From: CALNZV01 sp942491115
GTDB lineage: Bacteria; Desulfobacterota; Desulfobacteria; Desulfobacterales; UBA5852
Assembly: GCA_942491115.1 (NCBI GenBank)
Contig: CALNZV010000001.1
Span: 186,001 to 250,000, forward strand
Direction: 5' to 3'
Length of the DNA stretch: 64,000 nucleotides
A program made the translations under genes and the position numbers. The notes below the pieces were generated by a model that saw nothing but the letters and a program-made list of their open reading frames with translations, did not search any database and had not been told where the DNA came from. This document shows positions 16,963 through 27,277 of the stretch, in pieces; positions within the stretch are counted from its first letter, which is position 1; the number at the start of each line of letters is the position of its first letter.

Positions 16963-17454
16963 ATGATGTCCGGAGCCTATAGAGAAATCCTATTGCTGTT
17001 GGCAACGGCCTCTCTTCTGGCCCTTGCCACCAATGCGATTTCCCCCAGGGGCATTGCCCTCGTTGGGCAGTGGGATGTCGCACAGGGGGTGGTGTCGGCC
17101 AACGGGAAGGATGCTCCGGTGAATCCCAAGGTTGAAATCGACGATATCAACCTCGCCAAACAGGCCTTCGACCGTGGCGACACCGTCTTCGTCGACGCCC
17201 GTCCTTTCGAGGTCTACCAGGAGGGCCGCATTTCCGGGGCCATTTCCCTTCCGGTTCGCCGTTTCGACGACGACATCATGGCCTTCATGGATGCGTATCC
17301 GGTGGAGACACCCCTCATCACCTATTGCTCGGGGCGTTCCTGTGAGGACAGCCACCGGCTGGCCCAGCTGCTGGGGGAACTCGGATACGGGAATGTTCGG
17401 GTCATGGTTGACGGCTATCCCGATTGGAAGGCGAAGGGGTATCCTGTTGAGTAG
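16963..17454 (+). CDS. Membrane-anchored rhodanese-domain protein
   Basis: 163 residues. Residues about 7-25 are a hydrophobic segment (signal anchor or uncleaved signal peptide), placing the domain in the periplasm. A rhodanese fold follows (VFVDARPFEVYQEGRISGA, then ITYCSGRSCEDS) with Cys122 as the persulfide-forming residue and loop CSGRSC. The family moves sulfane sulfur or serves as a sulfur relay. The stop overlaps the next gene, a MauE/DoxX-like membrane protein, by eight bases, a pairing often seen in thiol-redox modules. The ribosome site before ATG 16963 is weak, so the start could be the adjacent ATG. Confidence 0.85.
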   Translation: MMSGAYREILLLLATASLLALATNAISPRGIALVGQWDVAQGVVSANGKDAPVNPKVEIDDINLAKQAFDRGDTVFVDARPFEVYQEGRISGAISLPVRRFDDDIMAFMDAYPVETPLITYCSGRSCEDSHRLAQLLGELGYGNVRVMVDGYPDWKAKGYPVE

Positions 17455-17908
17455 CCGTTGGCTGAATTCCCAATGGGTCGAACTGACGGCCCGGTGGCTT
17501 CTGGGGGGCGCTTTTGTGGCGGCAAGCATCCACAAGGTAATCGACCCGTCCGGTTTTGCCAAAGTGCTGTACGGTTATGACCTTCTGCCGGTCGCGGTGA
17601 TCAACCTCACGGCCATCCTGCTGCCGTTTGTGGAATTGGTGGCCGGCGTCTGTCTACTGACGGGGGTGCTTTCCCGGTCTGCTGCGAAGATTCTCTCTGT
17701 GCTGCTGGCGTTCTTTATGACGGCTGTCGCCTACAACTGGTCCAGGGGATACGAGTTCGACTGCGGCTGCTTTTCTGCCGGCACCACCGATTCCGTGTCC
17801 TCCCCCCCCCTCACCCTCGGGCGGAATCTCCTGCTTCTCGCCTGCGGCTGGCTGGTGATCCGTTTCAGGGGAGAACCCCGGTTTCAGTTGTTCCCGACAT
17901 TGGATTAG
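17447..17908 (+). CDS. MauE/DoxX-family membrane protein
   Basis: 153 residues with about four membrane helices: one near 14-30, two in the middle, and one near the C-terminus. The start TTG 17447 is chosen because AAGGGG lies seven bases upstream and it overlaps the rhodanese stop (TTGAGTAG); no ATG fits before the conserved part. A Cys pair in FDCGCFS sits after helix three, suggesting a redox or thiol role. MauE-like proteins help disulfide formation or methylamine dehydrogenase maturation; DoxX proteins act with sulfur/thiol enzymes. With the rhodanese upstream, a periplasmic sulfur or thiol redox task is the best inference. Substrate unknown. Confidence 0.78.
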   Translation: MSSRWLNSQWVELTARWLLGGAFVAASIHKVIDPSGFAKVLYGYDLLPVAVINLTAILLPFVELVAGVCLLTGVLSRSAAKILSVLLAFFMTAVAYNWSRGYEFDCGCFSAGTTDSVSSPPLTLGRNLLLLACGWLVIRFRGEPRFQLFPTLD

Positions 17909-17923
17909 AGATTCCGTCGGGCA

Positions 17924-18736
17924 TCAACCGAGGGCCACATCGAGGGTCATCATCACGGCAAACCCCAGCATGGCTCCTACGGTGGCCGCATCGGTGTTCT
18001 TTTCCAGCTGAGATTCCGGAATCAACTCCTCGACCACTACAAAAATCATGGCACCGGCGGCAAACGCCAAGGCATAGGGTAAAAGGGGCCGCATCAAAAT
18101 CACCGAGAAGGCCCCGATAACACCGGCTATGGGCTCGACCACGCCTGAAAGCTGACCGTACCAGAAGCTTTTAATCCGCGAAAACCCCTCTCTCCTTAGA
18201 GGCACGGACACCGCTGCCCCCTCTGGAAAATTTTGAATCCCGATCCCAATCGCCAAGGCAATAGCACCCCCGAGGGATGCGGATGGCAGATCATAGGCCA
18301 CCGCACCGAAGGCAACGCCGACGGCCAACCCCTCAGGGATGTTGTGGAGGGTAATGGCCAGCACCAGCAAAACGCTTCTGCGCCAGCTCGTGCTGATGCC
18401 TTCAGCCTCCTCCGCTGGAAACCCGATATGGAGGTGGGGCAGCAGCTTGTCCACGATCCAGAGGAAGGCACCACCGGATAGAAATCCGACAGTGGCCGGC
18501 ACCCAGGACGGAATGGGAAATTCCTCCGCCATCTCGATGGCGGGGGCCAAAAGAGACCAGAAGCTGGCCGCGATCATCACGCCCGCAGCAAACCCCAACA
18601 TGCTGTCGAGCACTTTCCGGTTAATGGTCCTGAAAAAAAACACCACGGCCGCGCCCAACGCCGTGAGAAACCATGTGAACAGAGTTCCCAACAGCGCCTG
18701 GGTGATTGGTGTCAGATCAGTAAACCACTGGATCAT
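17924..18736 (-). CDS. ZIP-family divalent metal transporter (ZupT/GufA-like)
   Basis: 270 residues with about eight predicted helices. Helix IV carries HNIPEGLAVG and helix V carries QNFPEGAAVS, the metal-coordinating His/Glu signature of ZIP carriers (second His replaced by Gln, as in many GufA-type members). The middle loop near 95-115 is acidic. It imports or exchanges Zn2+, Fe2+ or related ions at the inner membrane. A GGAG site precedes ATG 18736. It lies 102 bases after the zinc/cadmium ATPase on the same strand, so it may be expressed with the arsR-ATPase unit, giving combined metal handling. Direction and metal are inferred. Confidence 0.9.
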   Translation of the reverse strand: MIQWFTDLTPITQALLGTLFTWFLTALGAAVVFFFRTINRKVLDSMLGFAAGVMIAASFWSLLAPAIEMAEEFPIPSWVPATVGFLSGGAFLWIVDKLLPHLHIGFPAEEAEGISTSWRRSVLLVLAITLHNIPEGLAVGVAFGAVAYDLPSASLGGAIALAIGIGIQNFPEGAAVSVPLRREGFSRIKSFWYGQLSGVVEPIAGVIGAFSVILMRPLLPYALAFAAGAMIFVVVEELIPESQLEKNTDAATVGAMLGFAVMMTLDVALG

Positions 18737-18838
18737 TTTGGGATCTCCTTTCTGGTAACAATTGGCTATCCTTGATAACGTCCGTGGCTACTGCATTATC
18801 GGTCCGAGGGATGGCAATCGACCCACCGGCCTTTTTCT

Positions 18839-20965
<2,127 letters not shown>

Positions 20966-20968
20966 GAT

Positions 20969-21349
20969 TTATTCCCGCTCGGGAAAGAGCTCCTGGATAT
21001 GGACCATGCCCAGGTTGAGCACCTGTCGGATGTGCTCATCGTCTAATGAATAGTAGATCACTCGGCCGTCCCGTCGCAGCTTGACAATCCGGGCTTGCTT
21101 TAGGGTTCTCAACTGATGGGACACCGCAGATTGTTTCATGTGTAAAAGCGCACACAAATCACAGACGCACATCTCCGATTCGCTCAATGCCCAGAGGATG
21201 CCGATACGGTTGCCGTCGCCGAAGAGTTTGAAAAAATCGGCCAGATCCGCCAAGGAGTTGCGGGTCGGCATGCGACCCCTTGTCGCCTGAACCAACTGGC
21301 GGTGAATTCCTTTTTCCGAACAGACATCGATGGCGGATGACGGACCCAT
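20969..21349 (-). CDS. ArsR/SmtB-family metal-responsive repressor
   Basis: 126 residues. A winged helix spans about 35-110 (FKLFGDGNRIGILWAL, VSHQLRTLKQARIVKLRRDGRVIYYSL). MCVCDLC in the recognition-helix region matches the alpha3 metal site (ELCVCDL) of CadC/ArsR-type sensors, so thiolate binding of Cd, Pb, Zn or As would release DNA. Start ATG 21349 has AAGGAGG upstream. The export ATPase follows directly, and a 12-2-12 imperfect palindrome lies about 35 bases upstream. It likely represses its own operon in the absence of metal. Confidence 0.92.
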   Translation of the reverse strand: MGPSSAIDVCSEKGIHRQLVQATRGRMPTRNSLADLADFFKLFGDGNRIGILWALSESEMCVCDLCALLHMKQSAVSHQLRTLKQARIVKLRRDGRVIYYSLDDEHIRQVLNLGMVHIQELFPERE

Positions 21350-21382
21350 GGCGCCTCCTTATAGGGTGCCTTACTTTATTTC

Positions 21383-21408
21383 AATGTATGATCATGTGTT
21401 CATGTATT
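21383..21408. promoter_or_regulatory. Candidate ArsR/SmtB operator
   Basis: An imperfect 12-2-12 inverted repeat (left arm 21383-21394, right arm 21397-21408) matches in 9 of 12 positions, with core TGATCA-TG-TGTTCA. SmtB/ArsR operators have this spacing and TGAACA-like halves. A TTGACA -35 on the minus strand (21429-21424) lies just upstream, so bound repressor would cover the -10. Confidence 0.6.
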
Positions 21409-21738
21409 GTAAGTGTAACGGAATGTCAATATCAATCAACCACCGACGGCCATCGAATCGTCGATGGGTCTATGCAATCCCGCAGAGCCCATTCGAGGCC
21501 GCCGCCAGATGGGAACCGGGATCGGATGGAATCCATTGCCACCGGGCATGGTCATCTGATAAGGGGCCTTCAGCACCGACCGGTTTCTTGAATGATACTC
21601 CGACCCGACATATCTGTCATTTTTACCGTCGATCCGCCAATGCTTCGGCTGTCGGCCGGTTGGAGCCACCCTGTCGATCATTGATGCAGACGCTCCATTC
21701 TGGGACCGAACCAGCGCAGGAAAAAGGGAGATGTTGAC
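21409..21738. other. Divergent intergenic region between arsR and prs
   Basis: Besides the -35 element on the arsR side nothing stands out. Open frames here lack ribosome sites. The prs promoter should be in this stretch, but no good -35/-10 pair is seen on the plus strand. Confidence 0.35.
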
Positions 21739-22680
21739 ATGCTTGAGCGGCTTCGTGTGTTTTCGGGCCTTTCCAATCCGGATCTCGCCCTCTATATTTG
21801 CAATCACCTTGGCATCGGATTGAGCCGATTGGACATCTCCCGATTCTCGAACGACAATCTTTCCGTACAGGTGCTGGACAACGTCAGGGAGCGGGATGTC
21901 TTCGTGGTGCAGTCATTCAGCGAGCCGGTCAGCGATCATATCATGGAACTCTTCATCATCATGGATGCCTTGAGGAGTGCGTCAGCCAGGCGCATCACCG
22001 CTGTCATCCCCTATTTTTCCTACGCCCGCTCCGACAAAAAGGACGCTCCCCGCATCTCCATCGCCGGACGCCTGGTGGCGGATCTCGTCAAGACCGCCGG
22101 CGCGGACAGGGTGCTCACTGTAGACCTCCATTCCGAGTCGGTCCACGGTTTCTTCAGCGTGCCCGTGGACCACCTCACGGCCATCCCCCTGATCGCCGGC
22201 CATTTCAAGGCGCACATGTCGCTGTCAAACGTCGTGGCCGTTGCCACCGACGCCGGCGGCGCCAAGCGGGTCGGGAAATTCGCCAAACGGCTGAATGTTC
22301 CGATGGCGATCATCGACAAGCGACGAACCGGCGATACCGACGTCGAGCAGGGGTTGGTGGTGGGGGATGTCAACGGAAAAGATGCCTTGATTTTTGACGA
22401 TGAAATCTCCACCGGCGGCACCCTCGTGGCCACCGCCGATACGCTCTGCGCTGCCGGGGTCCGCCGGCTGATGGTCGGCGCCACCCACCCGGTATTCTGC
22501 GGTCCGGCCGTGGAGAAACTCAATGGGGCGCCCATCGAGAAAATCGTTGTCACCGATACCGTTTCCGTGGCGCCGGGAAAATCCATTAACGGGCTCTCCG
22601 TCCTTTCCGTCGCCCCCCTGATCGCCGAAGCCATCCGCCGTATTCATACCGGTGAAAGCGTCGGCGCCTTGTTCGAATAG
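21739..22680 (+). CDS. prs: Ribose-phosphate pyrophosphokinase
   Basis: 313 residues, standard family length. Two phosphoribosyltransferase-like halves are present: ATP loop YFSYARSDKKDAPRIS near 94-109, HSESVHGFF near 133, and the PRPP loop FDDEISTGGTLV near 219-230. It makes PRPP from ribose 5-phosphate and ATP for nucleotide, His and Trp synthesis. A GGGAG site lies nine bases before ATG 21739. The GNAT gene starts twelve bases after its stop and is probably co-transcribed. The sequence appears complete and catalytically intact. Confidence 0.96.
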   Translation: MLERLRVFSGLSNPDLALYICNHLGIGLSRLDISRFSNDNLSVQVLDNVRERDVFVVQSFSEPVSDHIMELFIIMDALRSASARRITAVIPYFSYARSDKKDAPRISIAGRLVADLVKTAGADRVLTVDLHSESVHGFFSVPVDHLTAIPLIAGHFKAHMSLSNVVAVATDAGGAKRVGKFAKRLNVPMAIIDKRRTGDTDVEQGLVVGDVNGKDALIFDDEISTGGTLVATADTLCAAGVRRLMVGATHPVFCGPAVEKLNGAPIEKIVVTDTVSVAPGKSINGLSVLSVAPLIAEAIRRIHTGESVGALFE

Positions 22681-22692
22681 CGACCCCCTGTC

Positions 22693-23325
22693 ATGATTCC
22701 TATGACGATATGCCTTCCGGGCAGGGAAACCGCAGTCATCCGGGAAGCCGTACCCGGGGATGCCAAAGGCATCCTCGACCATCTCAAAACGGTATCGACC
22801 GAAACCGATTTCCTCAGTTTCGAACCCGATGAGGTGAACCTCTCCCTGCCCCCGAAGCAAAAGGAGATTGGCCAGTTTCTACAATCGCCGGTCAGCCTTC
22901 TGCTGGCCGTTGAGGTCCGCGGACGAATTGTGGCCGGCCTATCCTTTCGAGGAGAAGAGAGGCGAAGACTTCGGCATCGGGGAGAGATCGGCATCACGGT
23001 AGAGAGGGACTACTGGGAGCTGGGCATCGGAAGAGCGCTGATCGCCACAATGATCGAGTGGGTCAATGCCGCCGACTGGTGTCGCAAGATCAACCTTCGG
23101 GTCCGGGAGGATAACCACCGGGCCATCGACATCTACCGTTCATTTGGTTTTGAAGTGGAGGGAAAGGTCAGTCGCGAATACCGCATCGGAAGCCGGTTCT
23201 ATGCCACCCTCCTCATGGGACTCCGCATCGACGTGCCGGCGGTCGGCCCCGGGATGGACAGTGCGGCGCCGGGGGATAAATTCTCCGGCGACCCACAGCC
23301 GCCCCATCATGGAGACGGCGCTTGA
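22693..23325 (+). CDS. GNAT-family N-acetyltransferase
   Basis: 210 residues. The GNAT core spans about 15-170, with motif A as ITVERDYWELGIGRALIATMIEWV (acetyl-CoA pyrophosphate loop ELGIGRAL) and motif B at NLRVREDNHRAIDIYRSFGF near 134-153. Residues after 180 form a low-complexity tail that overlaps the convergent FKBP gene by 19 bases. Substrate is unknown; the family acetylates amines on proteins, amino acids or antibiotics, and the NxRAIDIYRSFGF pattern is common in RimI/RimL/PaiA-like members. Follows prs closely. Confidence 0.86.
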   Translation: MIPMTICLPGRETAVIREAVPGDAKGILDHLKTVSTETDFLSFEPDEVNLSLPPKQKEIGQFLQSPVSLLLAVEVRGRIVAGLSFRGEERRRLRHRGEIGITVERDYWELGIGRALIATMIEWVNAADWCRKINLRVREDNHRAIDIYRSFGFEVEGKVSREYRIGSRFYATLLMGLRIDVPAVGPGMDSAAPGDKFSGDPQPPHHGDGA

Positions 23326-24503
23326 GGGAGCCGACCGGGAGCCTCTATAGATAATCGCAGCAATCGATTGAGCTCGGCGGCATCGACATAGCTGTCTCGA
23401 CGGGTCACGATCTCCCCTTCCGGATTCAACAGCAGAACATTCGGTGTGCCATCCTGGCGAAACCGGTTTTTTAGGTCCGGGTCGTCACCGGTGTCGATAC
23501 TGCACCAGACGAATCGATCGGAAAAGCGTCGTATTCTCGGATCGGTAAGGGTTTCTGAAAACAGCTTTTCACACCAGTGGCAACCGTCGCGGTGCAGCAC
23601 CGCCACTTGCACCCGGTCTTCCAAGAATGCCCTCTCCTGGCATCGATGAGGGTCCGTTATCCAGTCAAGGGCAACGCCGTCGAGGTCGACCGCGGCGACT
23701 CGGGCCGTCACTTCCACGTCCAATTCCAGTGCCTGACCGGCCATGGGGTGATTGAAGTCAACGGTGAACCGGTCTTTTCCGATGTCGATGATCCTTCCTC
23801 TTTTGTTGCCATAAGGGATTTCGGCCCCCATCTCCGGCTCCAGGTCCAGAAGCACGGCGTCTTCCCGGACAGAGATAGTGGTGGTCCCGATGTTGTCCCG
23901 GTATCGGCCACCGTCCACAGCAACGGCATCGAGGGTGACTTGCCCGTTTCCCACCGTCACCACCCGGTGGGGGAAGTGGGGCACCAGACGGGCTTCTTCA
24001 CCGGGCGCCGGGGGCTTCCTAAAGCGTTCTTGGAAAACGTCTGCCGGCATGACCACCCGCTTCGGGACTGAAAATCCCCTTGGAAATGTCTGGCGATTCT
24101 CCATGTTCACAAAACCGAAGGCGATATCCGGGGTCAATGTCACCCGGCGCCGCTGGCCGACGGTCATGCCGATCAGGGTTTGGTGAATGCCGGGCAGATG
24201 CTCCGATGCGCCGACCACCACGTCTTCCGACATCAGCGGATCGGGGGCATAGAAAAACGCATTTTTTTCCCTGTCCATGTTCTCCGACCGGTTGGATGCC
24301 ACCAACTGCCCGTTTTCAAGGGAAAGGGTAAAGAGCAGCGACACCACGTCTCCCTCGTCGATGGGCGCCTGGGATGGATTGACACCCCCACCGTCGACCG
24401 GGGGCACCGAAGCGCATCCCAGCCAACAGAAAAAGGATGATAGAAGAACCATCAGATAGACGTTGGGTATCCTCTGTCTGCGGTATTTAGAAAAGACCAT
24501 CAT
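23307..24503 (-). CDS. Lipoprotein with FKBP-type (SlyD-like) isomerase and thioredoxin-like domain
   Basis: 398 residues. The N-terminus has a basic stretch, a hydrophobic segment and a lipobox near residues 28-31 (WLGC), so a lipoprotein of the cell envelope is predicted. Residues about 45-245 resemble two halves of an SlyD-type FKBP with an insert (GDVVSLLFTLSLENG, LPGIHQTLIGMTVGQRR, VDFNHPMAGQALELDVEV). Residues about 265-390 are thioredoxin-like, with a CHWC redox site. The combination suggests folding of exported proteins: prolyl isomerisation plus disulfide exchange. It overlaps the MFS gene by four bases and the GNAT gene at its 3' end. The architecture is uncommon; activity not proven. 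Confidence 0.82.
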   Translation of the reverse strand: MMVFSKYRRQRIPNVYLMVLLSSFFCWLGCASVPPVDGGGVNPSQAPIDEGDVVSLLFTLSLENGQLVASNRSENMDREKNAFFYAPDPLMSEDVVVGASEHLPGIHQTLIGMTVGQRRRVTLTPDIAFGFVNMENRQTFPRGFSVPKRVVMPADVFQERFRKPPAPGEEARLVPHFPHRVVTVGNGQVTLDAVAVDGGRYRDNIGTTTISVREDAVLLDLEPEMGAEIPYGNKRGRIIDIGKDRFTVDFNHPMAGQALELDVEVTARVAAVDLDGVALDWITDPHRCQERAFLEDRVQVAVLHRDGCHWCEKLFSETLTDPRIRRFSDRFVWCSIDTGDDPDLKNRFRQDGTPNVLLLNPEGEIVTRRDSYVDAAELNRLLRLSIEAPGRLPQAPSP

Positions 24504-25978
24504 TTCCGTATTCCTGAGTTCTCGCCCCCTGGGTCATTGATTCCTGGTGCGGAAGGGGGCCGCCTCGTATCGGGCCCTCTCAAAAAAGATACGATCGCCC
24601 CGAGTACGGCTACCCCAACGGTAGCGCCGAGAGCGTAGCGAAACGCCGTCATGAATGCCTGCTCGAATTGGGGACCGTAGGCCGAAAAGATCTCTCCGCC
24701 GCTGGCGATAAAAAAGATGTGGTTGAACACCAGACCGGCCATGGCCACGCCGCCCACCATACCGATATTTCTGGCCGTGGCAGTGGTGGCGGCGGCAACC
24801 CCCCTGAAGCGGTTCGAAATGGAGCCCATGGTCACTGAATTGTTGGGGGGTGTGAAGAGGGCGGTTCCCACACCTGCCAAGCCCATTCGCCACGCTATCG
24901 TTACCGGCGCCGCCGTTGCCGTCAACCCCGACAGCAAATACAGCGAGATGGCCAGCAATATCATCCCCAGGGTGCAGATTCCCCGGGAAGACCCGATGCG
25001 GTCGAACCCCCATCCGCTTGCCGGAGCGACAAAGAACAGTGCCACAAAAGGCACCGTCATCATGGAGCCGGCGCCTGCCACCGAATAGCCCGCCGGATGC
25101 AACAGGTAGAAGGGCATGAGAAACATCATGGAGAATAGACAGACAAACAACAGCATGGCCGCAAGAGCGGGCAGCAGGAAAAGCCGCACCTTGAGCAAAT
25201 CAGGTTCAAATATGGGATTGTCCACCCGAAGACAGCGGAGAACAAGAACGACAATGAACCCCGCCGACAGGGCTGAAACGCAGAGGGTTCTGGGATCTGA
25301 AAGGCCCCACTGCTGTCCTTTGGTCACGGCGAGGATCAAAAAACAGAGCCCCCCCGCAAGGGCGGCGCCACCAATCAGATCGAAGGATTCCCGGCGCCGA
25401 TGATCCCCAGGGCCGCCCTTGAGCCATTGTTGAGCCAAGGCAGCGCTGACGATACCGATGGGAAGATTGAGCAAAAAAATCCACCGCCAGTTTGCATAAT
25501 AGAGAATCATCCCCCCGATAGCGGGGCCCGCGGTCAGACCGGCGGCGACAACGGTGCCGAGGGCTCCCAGAGCTCTGCCCCTCTCGGTTTCAGGGAAGGT
25601 GTCGACCACCAGCGCCGGGGAGCAGGCCATCAGCATGGCCGCTCCCGCCCCCTGAATAGCCCTGGCCGAGACCAACCAGCCGATGCCCGGCGCCAATGCA
25701 CAGAGAAAGGATCCGAAGGTAAACAAGAGAAACCCCCGAGAGTAGACCCAGCGCCGTCCCCGGATATCACTCAATCTGCCGAAACTCAGCAACAGACTCG
25801 ACACCGAGAGCAGGTAGACCATCATGACCCACTTCACCGTCGCCATCGTCACCCCGAAGTCCTCCATAAGGATCGGGAGAGCGATATTGACAATACTGCC
25901 GTCAAGGGTGGACATGAAGACGGCGACGCCGACGAGGCCGAAAATCGTCCACTTACCCGGCGGGGGGCCGGTGCCCAT
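24500..25978 (-). CDS. MFS multidrug exporter, DHA2 (14-helix, EmrB/QacA-like)
   Basis: 492 residues with about fourteen hydrophobic helices. Signatures: STLDGSIVNIALP in helix 1, GRLSDIRGRRWVY loop motif A near 68, and the GxxxGPxxGG-like TAGPAIGGMILY antiporter motif C near 150. It pumps drugs or other small molecules out using the proton gradient. An in-frame stop just upstream fixes ATG 25978 as the earliest start, but this ATG has only a weak ribosome site. A six-codon frame before it, with GGAG, ends in TAATG with this start, so coupling is likely. Stop overlaps the FKBP lipoprotein start. Confidence 0.9.
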   Translation of the reverse strand: MGTGPPPGKWTIFGLVGVAVFMSTLDGSIVNIALPILMEDFGVTMATVKWVMMVYLLSVSSLLLSFGRLSDIRGRRWVYSRGFLLFTFGSFLCALAPGIGWLVSARAIQGAGAAMLMACSPALVVDTFPETERGRALGALGTVVAAGLTAGPAIGGMILYYANWRWIFLLNLPIGIVSAALAQQWLKGGPGDHRRRESFDLIGGAALAGGLCFLILAVTKGQQWGLSDPRTLCVSALSAGFIVVLVLRCLRVDNPIFEPDLLKVRLFLLPALAAMLLFVCLFSMMFLMPFYLLHPAGYSVAGAGSMMTVPFVALFFVAPASGWGFDRIGSSRGICTLGMILLAISLYLLSGLTATAAPVTIAWRMGLAGVGTALFTPPNNSVTMGSISNRFRGVAAATTATARNIGMVGGVAMAGLVFNHIFFIASGGEIFSAYGPQFEQAFMTAFRYALGATVGVAVLGAIVSFLRGPDTRRPPSAPGINDPGGENSGIRK

Positions 25979-25998
25979 TAACGCTTACCCATCATCAT
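25976..25998 (-). promoter_or_regulatory. Six-codon leader frame coupled to the MFS exporter start
   Basis: ATG-ATG-ATG-Gly-Lys-Arg-TAA, with a GGAG site nearby; the stop overlaps the exporter start as TAATG. The exporter lacks a good site of its own, so translation probably re-initiates from this mini-frame. Confidence 0.45.
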
Positions 25999-26109
25999 GT
26001 GTGGGGATCTCCTTTTTTGACCATCCAGGAGGAAAGCTACCAGAAGCCGCCGGTCCGATCAAGGCAGACCGTTGACGACCGAAAACGGCTGTGAAATAGT
26101 GGTTCCACC

Positions 26110-27210
26110 ATGGACAACACCCGTCATCTTATCCATTTCAGGGATGCCAGACAACTGGCGCCTGTGGCCGACGACTCCGTCGACCTGGTGCTGACATCCC
26201 CCCCCTACCCCATGGTCCGAATGTGGGACGATCTCTTCGCCCGCCAGGATCCGGACATCCCCGCCGACATCGAGGCCCTGAAGGGCCATGATGCCTTCGA
26301 AAGGATGCACCGCCTCCTGGATGCTGTCTGGGATGAATGCATCCGTGTCCTCAAGCCCGGTGCCATGGCCTGCATCAACGTCGGAGATGCCGTTCGCACC
26401 CTGGATAACCGGTTCGGTCTCTACCCGAACCATGCCCGCATTCTGACGGCATTCACCGGCGCCGGCTTGACGGCCCTGCCCCTCATTCTATGGCGCAAAC
26501 AGACCAATGCCCCCAACAAATTCATGGGGTCGGGCATGCTGCCGGCTGGGGCCTATGTCACCCTCGAGCATGAATATATCCTGATTTTTCGAAAAGGTCC
26601 CAAACGCGCCTTCATCACGGATCAGGAGCGGGCGCTTCGACGGCAGAGCGCTCTTTTTTGGGAGGAGCGCAACCTGTGGTTCTCGGACATCTGGACGGAT
26701 CTCAAGGGCACCGGTCAGGATCTGGCTTCGACGACGGCAAGGAAGCGCTCCGGCGCCTTTCCCTTCGAACTGGCTTACCGGCTCATCCAGATGTTTTCGG
26801 TCAAGAGTGACACCGTGATGGACCCGTTTGCCGGCACCGGGACCACCCTCTTCGCCGCGATGGCATCCGGCCGGCACAGTATCGGTTTCGAGATGGAGCC
26901 GGGGTTGCACGCATCCATCGTCAGCGGCATCGGGAGAACCAAGACAACGGCAAATCAGCGAATCGCCCATCGCCTGGCCGACCATCTGGCCTTTGTGACA
27001 GATCGTTTCCCGGACCGGTCAGACGCCGCCTACGTCAATCACCATTATGGATTCCCCGTCGTCACCGGCCAGGAAACCGATCTTCTTTTCAATCCCGTCC
27101 GCCAAATCCGGAAAAACGGCGAGACGTCCTTCGAGGTGGAATACCTATCCGAGCCGATCCTCAACCCGGAGCGCTACGAGCAGCCGTCCCTCTTTGATAA
27201 CAACCACTAA
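26110..27210 (+). CDS. Orphan DNA methyltransferase (SPPY type)
   Basis: 366 residues. Motif IV TSPPY is near 29-33, while motif I DPFAGTGTTLFAAMASG (SAM binding) is near 236, the permuted beta-class order. SPPY is typical of N4-cytosine methyltransferases, DPPY of adenine ones, so m4C is favoured. A target-recognition region lies between. No restriction endonuclease or specificity gene is adjacent, so it is orphan: regulatory methylation or defence relic. The start ATG 26110 has only a weak site; it is divergent from the MFS gene with 131 bases between. Both SAM and catalytic motifs look intact. Confidence 0.88.
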   Translation: MDNTRHLIHFRDARQLAPVADDSVDLVLTSPPYPMVRMWDDLFARQDPDIPADIEALKGHDAFERMHRLLDAVWDECIRVLKPGAMACINVGDAVRTLDNRFGLYPNHARILTAFTGAGLTALPLILWRKQTNAPNKFMGSGMLPAGAYVTLEHEYILIFRKGPKRAFITDQERALRRQSALFWEERNLWFSDIWTDLKGTGQDLASTTARKRSGAFPFELAYRLIQMFSVKSDTVMDPFAGTGTTLFAAMASGRHSIGFEMEPGLHASIVSGIGRTKTTANQRIAHRLADHLAFVTDRFPDRSDAAYVNHHYGFPVVTGQETDLLFNPVRQIRKNGETSFEVEYLSEPILNPERYEQPSLFDNNH

Positions 27211-27277
27211 TCGCCGAGGTCCATCGGATCGGACGAAGCCGTCACTCCGGACCCGGATCACGACGGCTCAATCTCAC

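Noticed and set aside
16634..16966. 110-residue plus-strand frame overlapping the rhodanese start
   Set aside because: Ends with an ATGA overlap, but the sequence has no hydrophobic core or family motif.
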